Source: an uncultured Agathobacter sp. | GTDB taxonomy: Bacteria > Bacillota > Clostridia > Lachnospirales > Lachnospiraceae | Direction: 5' to 3' | Assembly (NCBI GenBank): GCA_944381555.1 | Contig: CALWLL010000022.1 | Location: forward strand, 1-64,000 | Length of the DNA stretch: 64,000 bases | In this document: positions 35,903 to 44,672 of the stretch, piece by piece | Position numbering within the stretch: the stretch's first letter is position 1 | How the letters are laid out: the number at the start of each line of letters is the position of its first letter | Notes under the pieces: generated by a model | What the model saw: the letters and a program-made list of their open reading frames with translations, nothing else | Databases searched by the model: none | Told to the model about the DNA's origin: nothing | Translations under genes and position numbers: made by a program

Positions 35903-37252
35903 ATGAACTCCGGTGCCTTCACCGGAGTTCACGTTTTGTATACATGTGGACAAATTACCCGTGACTATATCGTTTCTAACGAATACGGCGACCTGATTTC
36001 TTCCTATGTGCCGATTTATGACTCGGAAGGTAAAGTTGTTGCAGTGTTAGGCTGTGATTATGACGCCAGCGATATAAAAGCAAAGCTTGGAATCATCACA
36101 GCAATCTGCGTAGGCTGCGCTGCCGGGTTTTTAGTTATTGCCGCAGCCATTGTTTATTTATTTATCTCAAAAATCACAAAGAATATTGTTCTTATCAATG
36201 ATAAAATCTTTGACTTAGTAAACAATGAAGGAGACTTAACACAGAAGCTGGATATTCATTCCGGAGACGAATTAGAATTAATCGGAAATAATGTAAATTC
36301 CCTGTTAGAGTATATCCGCCGCATTATGTTAAATATCTCCAGCAATTCCTTAGAACTAAAGGGTTCTTCCGAAGTTGTATCTGATAATCTCAGAAATGCA
36401 GAAATGAACATTACGGAAGTCTCCGCTACAATGGAAGAGATGTCTGCCGGTATGGAAGAAACCTCTGCAAGCATTATTGAGATTACCAATTCTGTCCACG
36501 AAGTATACAATGCGATTAACGAAATCAATGAAAAGGCTTCCGTAAGCGCAGAACAGGCATATACCGCAATGGAGAAAGCTGTCAGAATTTACGAAGACTC
36601 TATTTCTGCACAGAATGCCGCAAAAGAAAAAACAACTGCCATATCATCTGAGGTTACTGAAAAGGTAGAGAAATCCAAGTCAGTGAAAGAAATTGAAGAA
36701 TTGACAGACAGCATTTTAAACATTGCTGACCAGACAAATCTTCTTGCACTGAATGCTTCCATAGAAGCAGCAAGAGCCGGCGAGGCAGGTCGCGGTTTTG
36801 CCGTAGTTGCTGATGAAATTGGTAAACTCGCACAGGATTCTGCTAATTCTGCCACACGCATCCGTCAGGTCAGCGCGGAAGTTATTGAAGCTGTTGAACA
36901 GCTTGCAGACGCTTCAAAGGATATGATCTCCTTTATTGATGAAACTACAATGGGAGGTTTTTCTTCTCTTCAGGATACCTCTTACAGCTACAAAGAAGAT
37001 ATTCATCAGATGTCTGTGACCATGCAGGATTTTACCGCTTCCTGTGAAGAGTTAAAGAGCAACATGGATAATATCAAAGAAAGTATTGAAGCAGCTAATA
37101 TTGCAGTAGAGGAAAGCGCAAAAGGCATTAGTAACGTATCTGAAATATCCGTAAGCCTTACCTCCAGCGTAAGTGATATTCAGGAAAAAGCAAATGGCAA
37201 CATGAATATCGCAGGTATGCTGAATAACGAGGTCAACCGCTTTAAATTATAA
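35903..37252 (+). pseudogene. Methyl-accepting chemotaxis protein, 5'-truncated
   Basis: The frame begins inside the carB terminator hairpin with no ribosome site. Its first recognisable residues ([20 protein letters not shown]) are the end of a dCache sensor domain, so the first membrane helix and most of the sensor are missing. The rest is a normal receptor: transmembrane helix ([18 protein letters not shown]), HAMP-like linker, and a signalling domain with the conserved hairpin tip ([20 protein letters not shown]). Intact relatives are roughly 200 residues longer. A deletion seems to have joined carB's terminator to the receptor's middle. The signalling part shows no further stop, so the loss may be recent. 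Confidence 0.75.
35904..35935 (+). terminator. carB: Terminator of carB
   Basis: TGAACTCCGGTG pairs perfectly with CACCGGAGTTCA around CCTT, followed by CGTTTTG. The stem starts 14 bp after the carB stop and lies within the apparent 5' end of the chemoreceptor frame. Confidence 0.85.
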
Positions 37253-37303
37253 TGAATAACCATAAGAAATCTAAAAGAGGCTGAAAAAGAGCAGTCCTCT
37301 AAT

Positions 37304-37357
37304 AAAGGGGAGAGGTTTTACATAGAAATCATCTATGGTAAAGTCTCTCCTTTTTTG
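37304..37357 (+). terminator. Terminator after the chemoreceptor remnant
   Basis: GGGGAGAGGTTTTACATAGA pairs with TCTATGGTAAAGTCTCTCC with few interruptions, followed by six T. Confidence 0.85.
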
Positions 37358-37468
37358 GGCTTTCAGCTCAATATCTCACTTTTTTTAGATAAATATATTG
37401 ACTAATATTCCGATAACATGATAGCATATATTCGGTTTTGAAAATAATAAGAAAAAAGGAGATCCCAA

Positions 37469-38305
37469 ATGCTAAGAATTTTAGTAGATACCTCTGCTGA
37501 TTACACCATAGAAGAATTAGAGGAGCGCAATATAGAGCTTGTATCGCTCAACATTGTAGTTGATAACGCCAGCTATCGTGATATTAAGGATATTACACGA
37601 GGCGAAGTATATGATATTTTGATTAATCAAGGCAAATTTCCGAAAACATCACAGGCATCGCCGCAGGATTTTTTAGAAATATTTGAAGATGTAAAAGAAA
37701 AGGGAGATTCTATGGTAGTTCTGACACTTTCTTCTGCCTTAAGCGGAACCTATCAGAGTGCCACTCTAGCCAAAAGTATGGCAGAATATGATGACATTTA
37801 CATTGTTGACTCACTGTCTGCCACCTATGGAATCCGTCACCTTGGAGAATATGCGTGTGCATTGCGAAAGGAGGACTTGGATGCTTCTGCTATCGCAGAA
37901 CGCTTAGAAGAGATTAAATCCCGTATCGTTATTCTTGCTGCCGTTGATACATTAGAATATCTCTGCAAAGGCGGTCGTGTGAGCAAAACTGCTGCTACAG
38001 TAGGAGAATTGGCAAACATCAAACCGCTGATAACCGTAACTGAGGAAGGCAAGGTGCAGGTAATCGGCAAATGTCTTGGCCGCAACAAAGCGCTTGCAAC
38101 CCTTATCAAGAATATCAGCACTTATGAGATAGATGAACACTTTCCGGTATATTCCATCTATGCTTATGGTGAAGAAAATACCATCAAACTGGAAGAAAAG
38201 CTTTCTGCGTTAGATATTCACTGCTCAGAACGTCTTCAGATTGGTGCGACGATTGGAGTTCATGTTGGTCCCGGCGCTTACGGTGTAATCTTTATCCGTA
38301 AATAA
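37469..38305 (+). CDS. DegV family fatty-acid-binding protein
   Basis: A 278-residue DegV/FakB-type protein. The N-terminus MLRILVDTSADYTIEEL, the central KTSQASPQDFLEIFE with the T-S-x-x-S/P lipid-head motif, the SSALSGTYQSA loop and VHVGPGAYGVIFI at the end are family hallmarks. Such proteins bind one fatty acid and present it to a FakA-type kinase for phosphorylation before phospholipid synthesis. No kinase gene is nearby. It is preceded by AAAAGGAG and is monocistronic. Confidence 0.92.
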   Translation: MLRILVDTSADYTIEELEERNIELVSLNIVVDNASYRDIKDITRGEVYDILINQGKFPKTSQASPQDFLEIFEDVKEKGDSMVVLTLSSALSGTYQSATLAKSMAEYDDIYIVDSLSATYGIRHLGEYACALRKEDLDASAIAERLEEIKSRIVILAAVDTLEYLCKGGRVSKTAATVGELANIKPLITVTEEGKVQVIGKCLGRNKALATLIKNISTYEIDEHFPVYSIYAYGEENTIKLEEKLSALDIHCSERLQIGATIGVHVGPGAYGVIFIRK

Positions 38306-38363
38306 CAGCGGCTTACGATACATGGTATATAATAATGAATTGAATAAAACAACTCGTATAACA

Positions 38364-38393
38364 AAAGCCCCCAGCATTACGCTGAGGGCTTTC
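38364..38393. terminator. Bidirectional terminator between degV and the Big_2 protein gene
   Basis: AAAGCCCCCAGC pairs with GCTGAGGGCTTT around ATTAC (one mismatch); usable by both convergent genes. Confidence 0.8.
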
Positions 38394-38420
38394 TTATATT
38401 CTTGATATTATCGCATTTAA

Positions 38421-40448
38421 TTAAGCAAATCTCTTCTTAGCCGCAACGATTACAACTGCACCGCCAAGTAATACCAATACTACAGGCACTACAGGAAGCA
38501 TATCGCCTTTTCCGGAAATTGTAGTAACATATTCATCAGAAACCTCAATGTCCGTTAAAGCTACTTTTTCACCTGTTAATCCAAGGTAAAGCTTTGAGCC
38601 TGAAGGAACTGTTGCTGGGAATGATGCAACTGTGCTTGCATCTCCTATCGTATATGTTGCAGTTACAGTTGTTCCGTCATACTTCACAACGATCTTACAA
38701 TCTGCACCGGCTTTCATTGCTGCTGTCCAAGCATCCCAATCTTCCGGGAATGTACGCGTAAATGTAGCGCCATCCGGTAAAGCCTCCGGAGTCTGTGTGA
38801 CATCAGCATTGAACCAGCCCCATACATCTCCACGAGTGAAAATCAATTCTTTGTAATCTGCTGTGTTGAACTTATTTTCTGAATTCGTATAGATGAAATA
38901 GCATGGTGCTTCGTAAAGGTTTGTAGAAGCTGCATCTGTTCCTTTCGCATTAAATGTAAATGTATAGGTATGACCTTTCTTTAACTCAACACCATCTGAC
39001 TGTACAGATAAGAAAGCATCTACTGTAAAGTCGGCAATTGTTGACTTCTTCACTACTGTTTCCTGAGCGGTTACTTTGAATGTAACTTTTGCTTTTACAT
39101 CACCGATTGCGGCTGTAATTGTAGCATTTCCGCCGCCAACTGCTGTTACAGTTCCGTTCGCATCAACTGTTGCTACTTCTTCATTCGAAGATGTCCATGT
39201 GATGGTTGTATCTTCTGTTGTATCTGCCGGATTTACTGTAGGTACAATGTTTACAATATCGCCTTTTTCAAGTTCTGTCTTATCTACTGCTAATTTGATT
39301 TCTGTAACAGGTACTGCAGGTACGGTAATCTCTACTGTATCTTTCATAGCTCCATCAAGTACAGAAGCTGTAATTGTTACTTTACCAGGCTTAAGGGCTG
39401 TTACTTTACCTGTTGCATCTACTGTTGCAACTGTTTCATCAGAAGATGTGTAGGTAACGGTAGTATTATCTGTAGAGGCCTTATCTGGATTTGTCAGTGT
39501 GAGTTCTGTTGAAAGCAAAGCAGTCTGACCTACTTTGATTTCCGTCTTGTCCGTTGTCACATCAACTGCTGTAATTGGATTAAGGTCTTCTAAAACTTCA
39601 AATGTACATGAATCAGAAATATCTCCACATGTAGCGGTAATTGTAACATTACCCGCAGCTACAGGTGTTACCTTACCAGTTTCATCTACTGTTGCAACTG
39701 TTTCATCAGAAGATGTCCATGTAACTTTCTCTGCAACATTGTCCGTTGTTCCTTTGAATGTATTAATTACAGTTTGGAAATCTGCTGTTTTACCCAATGT
39801 AAGCGCTTCAATCGGATTCATAATTTCAATTGAAGATGGAGCTTCCCACGAAATATCTGTTAATTTACAGCATTGTCCGGTTAAAGAAACATAGATAACA
39901 TCTTCATTTGCAACCGTTTCCGGAAGTGTAATTGTACAAACTGTTTCTACATTTGCAATTGTAGATACAGCCGTTACAGTACTGCCATCACGAGTTACAA
40001 CAAGCTTACAATCTGTTCCTGCAACCAACCCCGCTAAGTATGGTGTCCAGCCATTTGTCCAATCGCAATTAAGACCTCCCTCCTGAGAGCCTGTTGCACC
40101 AGAAACGCCTGCCCATCCATATATATCCGCACGGCAAACATAATGTTCACTATATCCGTCACCATTAACCTTAGCCTCATTACCACTGTAGAAAACATAA
40201 ACCGGGGCATCCCAATTATCCTGTGGTAGTGTCGAATCCCAATCGGCCTGATACTGCGCCTTGAAATCAACTACATATGTTCCTCCATCGTTAATCTCAA
40301 TGCCTGCTGTATGCGCTGTCCACCATCCGGTACAGTCGAGGTTATCCATTGACTGCGCATCTGCTTTTGTCGTTACCGGTGCTACCAGTAAGCTGCCGGC
40401 TACCATAACTAAGGCCATAGCGCCAGCTAAAACTTTTCTTAATTTCAT
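38421..40448 (-). CDS. Secreted surface protein: two homologous beta-domains flanking three Big_2 Ig-like domains
   Basis: A 675-residue exported protein. Signal peptide residues 1-30 (LAGAMALVMVAGSLLVAPVT). Residues about 35-200 and 470-640 are two copies of one domain: compare DAPVYVFYSGNEAKVN, CRADIYGWAG and VIYVSLTGQCCKLTDI with EAPCYFIYTNSENKFN, TRGDVWGWFN and KLYLGLTGEKVALTDI. Between them lie three Big_2 domains, each ending in the VTWTSSDETVATVD / GKVTPVAAGNVTITAT pattern. The C-terminus has SGKGD, a hydrophobic stretch and KKRFA, an anchor like that of the LRR protein. The flanking domains look like ligand- or carbohydrate-binding beta-sandwiches; the ligand is unknown. Confidence 0.85.
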   Translation of the reverse strand: MKLRKVLAGAMALVMVAGSLLVAPVTTKADAQSMDNLDCTGWWTAHTAGIEINDGGTYVVDFKAQYQADWDSTLPQDNWDAPVYVFYSGNEAKVNGDGYSEHYVCRADIYGWAGVSGATGSQEGGLNCDWTNGWTPYLAGLVAGTDCKLVVTRDGSTVTAVSTIANVETVCTITLPETVANEDVIYVSLTGQCCKLTDISWEAPSSIEIMNPIEALTLGKTADFQTVINTFKGTTDNVAEKVTWTSSDETVATVDETGKVTPVAAGNVTITATCGDISDSCTFEVLEDLNPITAVDVTTDKTEIKVGQTALLSTELTLTNPDKASTDNTTVTYTSSDETVATVDATGKVTALKPGKVTITASVLDGAMKDTVEITVPAVPVTEIKLAVDKTELEKGDIVNIVPTVNPADTTEDTTITWTSSNEEVATVDANGTVTAVGGGNATITAAIGDVKAKVTFKVTAQETVVKKSTIADFTVDAFLSVQSDGVELKKGHTYTFTFNAKGTDAASTNLYEAPCYFIYTNSENKFNTADYKELIFTRGDVWGWFNADVTQTPEALPDGATFTRTFPEDWDAWTAAMKAGADCKIVVKYDGTTVTATYTIGDASTVASFPATVPSGSKLYLGLTGEKVALTDIEVSDEYVTTISGKGDMLPVVPVVLVLLGGAVVIVAAKKRFA

Positions 40449-40593
40449 TTTCCTTATTCCTCCTTATAAAAATAGTCTACCTTTTTCCCTTAAGTATATT
40501 TTATTGTAACACTTTTTAAAAAAATCGTAAATATTTTTCTATAATATTTTAGCTTTTTGTGAACTATTTTAGCAAACTCCCTAAAAAACAAAT

Positions 40594-40622
40594 AAAAGAC
40601 CCAGCAGAAAGCTGGGTCTTTT
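40594..40622 (-). terminator. Terminator of the sortase gene
   Basis: AAAAGACCCAGC pairs perfectly with GCTGGGTCTTTT around AGAAA, 57 bp after the sortase stop. Confidence 0.88.
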
Positions 40623-40678
40623 GGTTATTTTTTACAAATTTACAAAAAAGCACTAAAATAATTTGTATGACTTAAGTA

Positions 40679-42574
40679 CTATTCACTTAATTCTTCCGTT
40701 GTTTCATCCGGAGCTTCCGTTGGCTCGCCTGACTCCTCCGTCGATTCGGTTGGCTCCTCTGTCGGCTCACTTGGCTCCTCCGTCGGTTCGCTTGGTTCCT
40801 CTGTCGGCTCGCTTGGCTCCTCTGTCGGCTCACTTGGCTCCTCTGTCGGCTCACTTGGCTCCTCTGTCGGCTCGCTTGGCTCCTCTGTCGGCTCGCTTGG
40901 CTCCTCTGTCGGCTCGCTTGGCTCCTCTGTCGGCTCGCTTGGCTCCTCTGTTGGCTCACTTGGCTCCTCTGTTTTTGGCGGAATCTCACTTGTGTAGCTA
41001 TAACCACATGAACAAGTATGCTTCATAACGCCGGCTGTCGCAGCAGTTGCCTCTGTAACCACTTCATCTACAAATACATGCTCCGTAGAAAGAACCGCTC
41101 CGCAGCTTTCACACTTACTATGTGCATCCGCAGTTCCACCAGGTACTTCCGTATGCACATGCGGGTTCACATCTGTCAGATAATTTCCGTTGACATAACC
41201 AACACCTTTTCTTAACTGCACACGATACCAGCCATTTTCATTACATCTTGCAAGAACCTGTACTTCCTGGCCTTTTGCCAGATAACCCATACGAACGGAA
41301 TCTGCGCTCGGCTGGTTTCGGATTTTAACCCCTGTGGTCGCCCACATGGTCTGATTTATCTCCGTATATGTATATTCCTGTTCAAATCTGTCATCCGGTT
41401 CCGTATCCGGTTCTTCGGTTTCTGGTTCTTCGGTTTCCGTATCTGTGTCTGGTTCCTCCGTTTCCGGTTCCGTATCGGGATACGTTCCATCTTCATTTGG
41501 CATTACATGCTCATCTACCAGCACGGCATTTACCAGAAAGCGCTTTGTCTTATCATCCGCACAGGTTAAAAGCGTCACTGTCTTATCCTCTGCCGTTACC
41601 TCTACACCAGTCTCATGCATTGCATTGCTCTGCAATTTCCCCAGCATGGCTTCATAGGTATTGTTCTCGTCGTAATCAACCCTGATGTAGCTAACCTCCG
41701 TTTCCTCCACGTCAAAATAGGAGAAAATCTGATAACGATATATCATGCCGTCATATATGAGCTGAAAGTATTGATGATCCTGATAGTATCCTTCATTTTT
41801 ATAGTATTTCAATTTGCCGAACATCGAAAGGTCACGCATATTATGTCCGTAAATAATATTTCTAATATCTGAAAAATCCCATTTGTTGGTAGCCTCTAAT
41901 GTAATGCTTCCACACATGGCATATACAAGGTCATAGCGTACACGGTCGTACTCATTATTATCTGTGGAATATAAAATCGGATAACTGATGTCTTCATTTT
42001 CAAAATATATCCATCCCACAATATCTTCGTTTACCTGTGTCTGTAGTCCCTCCAAATCAACCCATATCTGCTCATACCACTCTTTGGGCTGTTCCTGTCC
42101 GGCCGTTCCTATATCGTCTCCGGTCGGAATCTCAAGTTTATCATCCGGAACTTTTACATACTCATTCTTTATTTTTTCATAGCTTTCCTGCGATTCCTTG
42201 CTTTCGGTATAGTCCTTATAGATAGAATAGGCGCTAAACAGCAATAATCCAACACCTACGACAATCAAAAAATCATATATGAGATTATAGATGCGCTTCT
42301 TCCATCTGCGCTTTTCTTCCTCTGATGAATCCGGCACATCCTCTGGCTGTTCGATTTCCTCCGGCTCTTTTGGTCCGGCATCTTCTAAAGCCTCCTGCAC
42401 AACCTGTTCTTTCGTACATTCTTCCTGTTTTTGTTCTTCCCGTTTTTGTTCTTCCTGTTTTTCCTTTTCTATCTCTTCCTGCTCTCTTTGCATTTTCAGC
42501 TTCGCCTTCAGCTCTTCTTTTAACTTTTCCGCTTCCGCCTGAAACTCAGCGTTTCTAACTTTGTTCTCTTCCAT
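40679..42574 (-). CDS. Class B sortase with coiled cytoplasmic head, SH3 domain and Glu/Pro repeat tail
   Basis: A 631-residue protein from 42574, where GGAGG lies close upstream; 42601 would add nine residues. Order: a 90-residue Glu/Lys/Gln coiled coil; membrane helix (FLIVVGVGLLLFSAYSIY, about 95-119); sortase B domain with catalytic His in IIYGHNM, Cys in TLLTCADD and Arg in TKRFLVNA; an acidic Thr/Glu/Pro linker; an SH3b domain (GVKIRNQPSADSVRMGYLAK to RKGVGYVNGNYL); a Cys-containing segment with CESCGA and CSCGYSY; and about eleven EEPSEPT repeats. Classical SrtB has none of these additions. It joins surface proteins to peptidoglycan; SH3b may hold it at the wall. Confidence 0.9.
   Translation of the reverse strand: MEENKVRNAEFQAEAEKLKEELKAKLKMQREQEEIEKEKQEEQKREEQKQEECTKEQVVQEALEDAGPKEPEEIEQPEDVPDSSEEEKRRWKKRIYNLIYDFLIVVGVGLLLFSAYSIYKDYTESKESQESYEKIKNEYVKVPDDKLEIPTGDDIGTAGQEQPKEWYEQIWVDLEGLQTQVNEDIVGWIYFENEDISYPILYSTDNNEYDRVRYDLVYAMCGSITLEATNKWDFSDIRNIIYGHNMRDLSMFGKLKYYKNEGYYQDHQYFQLIYDGMIYRYQIFSYFDVEETEVSYIRVDYDENNTYEAMLGKLQSNAMHETGVEVTAEDKTVTLLTCADDKTKRFLVNAVLVDEHVMPNEDGTYPDTEPETEEPDTDTETEEPETEEPDTEPDDRFEQEYTYTEINQTMWATTGVKIRNQPSADSVRMGYLAKGQEVQVLARCNENGWYRVQLRKGVGYVNGNYLTDVNPHVHTEVPGGTADAHSKCESCGAVLSTEHVFVDEVVTEATAATAGVMKHTCSCGYSYTSEIPPKTEEPSEPTEEPSEPTEEPSEPTEEPSEPTEEPSEPTEEPSEPTEEPSEPTEEPSEPTEEPSEPTEEPSEPTEEPTESTEESGEPTEAPDETTEELSE
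40740..40975. repeat. 21-bp tandem repeat coding for EEPSEPT units
   Basis: About eleven near-identical 21-bp units (plus strand GGCTCCTCTGTCGGCTCGCTT) encode the sortase's C-terminal repeats. Third-base changes are few, so the array is homogenised and may vary in number between strains. The neighbouring units at the very end (EEPTEST, EESGEPT) are degenerate. Confidence 0.9.
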
Positions 42575-42729
42575 ACTCCCTCCGAACAAAAGATATCTCA
42601 TTGCAAAACTTCTTTCGATTCTCTGATTTGTTAATTATATACCACCTTACAGTTCTTTGCAAACACCCACTTGCAATATCAAAGAAAATGGTTGATAATT
42701 TCTATAAGCAAATACACATGGAGGTCCTC

Positions 42730-44370
42730 ATGGAAGATACCTTTCCAAAGAAAAATATACGAAAAATCGTACTTCTTGTCCTAAGTACAGTGATTGCTCT
42801 GGCATTAGGTGCAGGTTTATTTATGATATCCCCTTTATTTGCTGTGGAAACAGCACAAAAGAACATTACCATGGAGGCAGGAGAACGAGTTAAATTTGCT
42901 CCTTCCGAATTTTTGGATGGCGCGGATTGGTGCGTAAACATGTCCTTTATAGATGATTCTGCGGTAAACTATAAAGAAGTGGGCGAGTACCCAATCTATA
43001 TCTATCATGGCTTTCAAAAGTATACCGCTTATGTCAGGGTGGAAGATACTACCGCCCCTTCTTTAACATGCAATATTCGGAATATCACTATCCAAAAGGG
43101 GGATTCTATTACCGTTAATACCATTGGCATGAAAGCAGATGACAATACCGGCATTGACCGTCTTCTTTTCTTTCATATTTCTGCTGAGAAAATCCATGTG
43201 GAAGGTGAAAAGGAAGAAGATTCTGCATATACGGAAAGCCTTTACTTAAAGGGAAGAGACATCTGGACAGAAGACTACACCTTTGAACATGGCGGTCTTT
43301 ATACCATTACCGTATGTGCAATGGATGCCTACAACAACACCTCTTACTTATCCGTAAATGTTACGGTAGAAGAACCGCCCGTACTTGAAGCCGAGGAAAA
43401 AATCTACCTTGCAACCGGTCAGACTATTGATTTTGCAGATTATATAGAGGTATGGGATTTTATGGAACCGAAATATAGCGCAGAAGATGTCGTGATTGAC
43501 TCCTCAGCGGTAGATATGTCTAAAACGGGAGAGTATCAGGTCACCTATACCGCAACTGACAGTTACGGATTAAGCACACAGGCCTCTACCACCGTGTGCG
43601 TTCATACTGCGGCAGAATTGCAGGAACTGATAAACACACATGAGATTAACAAAGATGACAATATTATAATCGGTGCATACAACCTTTATGACAGCGGCTA
43701 TTACGAAGAAAATAACCCTGCCCTTATCCAGCAGGCCATGCTCCCTGCGATTGTTCATATTGAGAATGATGATAATTACACCTTCGGCAGTGGATATATT
43801 CTGAAGATTGACGAAGATTATGTCACAATTGCCACAAACGACCATGTAATTATGGGTGATTATGCACCTAGTGTTACATTTTATGATGGAACCGTCTGTC
43901 AAGCTGTCGTTATTGCAAAGGATGCCCGGGAGGATATTGCTTTTCTGCAAATTCCACTCGCACAAAACAGCGATGAGTACTTTCTTAGCCGCGAATACGC
44001 AGAGTCCCTTCGTACCGTACATATCAATGAAGGATATTGGAATGCATTGGAAAATGAAAGCAGAATAGATATCTGCTATAACTGTATTGATGAAAACGGG
44101 GAAGTCTGGCAGAGTGCAGTCGGATATATGGTTTATAAAGAAGCCACACGCACATGGAATGAATATGAAAATATCAACGAATGTATCATTTCTATGTCCC
44201 CTGTAGGCGGCACCTCCGGCTCGGCCATCTTTGATGGTCACGGAAGACTTATTGCTATGGTTCGCGGATATACGGAATATGACACATATACCGAGACCGT
44301 TGCGGTGCCACTGGGTGAAATCTTAGATTACTATGAGATGGTTTTTCATGAGAAGCTGCAATATCAGTAA
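42730..44370 (+). CDS. Membrane-anchored trypsin-like serine protease with Ig-like extracellular domains
   Basis: A 546-residue protein from 42730, where GGAGG lies 5 bases upstream. An N-terminal membrane helix (IVLLVLSTVIALALGAGLFM) anchors it with the bulk outside. Two or three Ig-like/DUF5011-type domains follow (EVGEYPIYIYHGFQKYTAYV; KTGEYQVTYTATDSYGLST). The last 220 residues form a trypsin-like fold with His in TNDHVIMG, Asp in AREDIAFLQI and Ser in GGTSGSAIFD, a full triad although the Ser motif reads GTSGSA in place of GNSGGP. It is divergent from the sortase gene across a 155-bp gap and may act on the same surface substrates. Confidence 0.85.
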   Translation: MEDTFPKKNIRKIVLLVLSTVIALALGAGLFMISPLFAVETAQKNITMEAGERVKFAPSEFLDGADWCVNMSFIDDSAVNYKEVGEYPIYIYHGFQKYTAYVRVEDTTAPSLTCNIRNITIQKGDSITVNTIGMKADDNTGIDRLLFFHISAEKIHVEGEKEEDSAYTESLYLKGRDIWTEDYTFEHGGLYTITVCAMDAYNNTSYLSVNVTVEEPPVLEAEEKIYLATGQTIDFADYIEVWDFMEPKYSAEDVVIDSSAVDMSKTGEYQVTYTATDSYGLSTQASTTVCVHTAAELQELINTHEINKDDNIIIGAYNLYDSGYYEENNPALIQQAMLPAIVHIENDDNYTFGSGYILKIDEDYVTIATNDHVIMGDYAPSVTFYDGTVCQAVVIAKDAREDIAFLQIPLAQNSDEYFLSREYAESLRTVHINEGYWNALENESRIDICYNCIDENGEVWQSAVGYMVYKEATRTWNEYENINECIISMSPVGGTSGSAIFDGHGRLIAMVRGYTEYDTYTETVAVPLGEILDYYEMVFHEKLQYQ

Positions 44371-44388
44371 AAGAAGACCCGGATACTG

Positions 44389-44637
44389 CTACTTCTCCTT
44401 CATTATCGCTTTAAACGGACTAATCTGCTTCGCCAATTCACGGATAGTATCCTGCTCCCGTTTCATATACTGCTCTAACATCTTTATCTCTTCTTCCCGA
44501 AAACCGCTTTGGGATGTGATAACGCAATCCGGAACACATCCCTCTGCTTTTCTGTTTCCATCTTCAAATACAACGTAAATGCTTTGTCTTCCATCCTTTG
44601 GAACAATCCCGGATACCGTCATTTTTAATTCATCCAT
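44389..44637 (-). CDS. Small conserved-looking hypothetical protein
   Basis: An 82-residue cytoplasmic protein with GGGAG 6 bases before the ATG. The first half is beta-rich (MTVSGIVPKDGRQSIYVVFE, then GNRKAEGCVPDCVIT); the second is a charged helix (REEEIKMLEQYMKREQDTIR). I do not recognise a named family. It is 36 bp after the CmpB-family gene on the same strand and may share its transcript. Confidence 0.7.
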   Translation of the reverse strand: MDELKMTVSGIVPKDGRQSIYVVFEDGNRKAEGCVPDCVITSQSGFREEEIKMLEQYMKREQDTIRELAKQISPFKAIMKEK

Positions 44638-44672
44638 ACGAATCTCCCATCCCTAAGCGTGCTCTATACTTA

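Noticed and set aside
40740..40975. Regular repeat resembling a CRISPR array
   Set aside because: The units are contiguous 21-bp coding repeats with no unique spacers.
40663..41028. Long repetitive frames overlapping the sortase repeat tail (on both strands)
   Set aside because: They arise because the 21-bp unit is open in several frames; the EEPSEPT frame is continuous with the sortase domain and is the real one.
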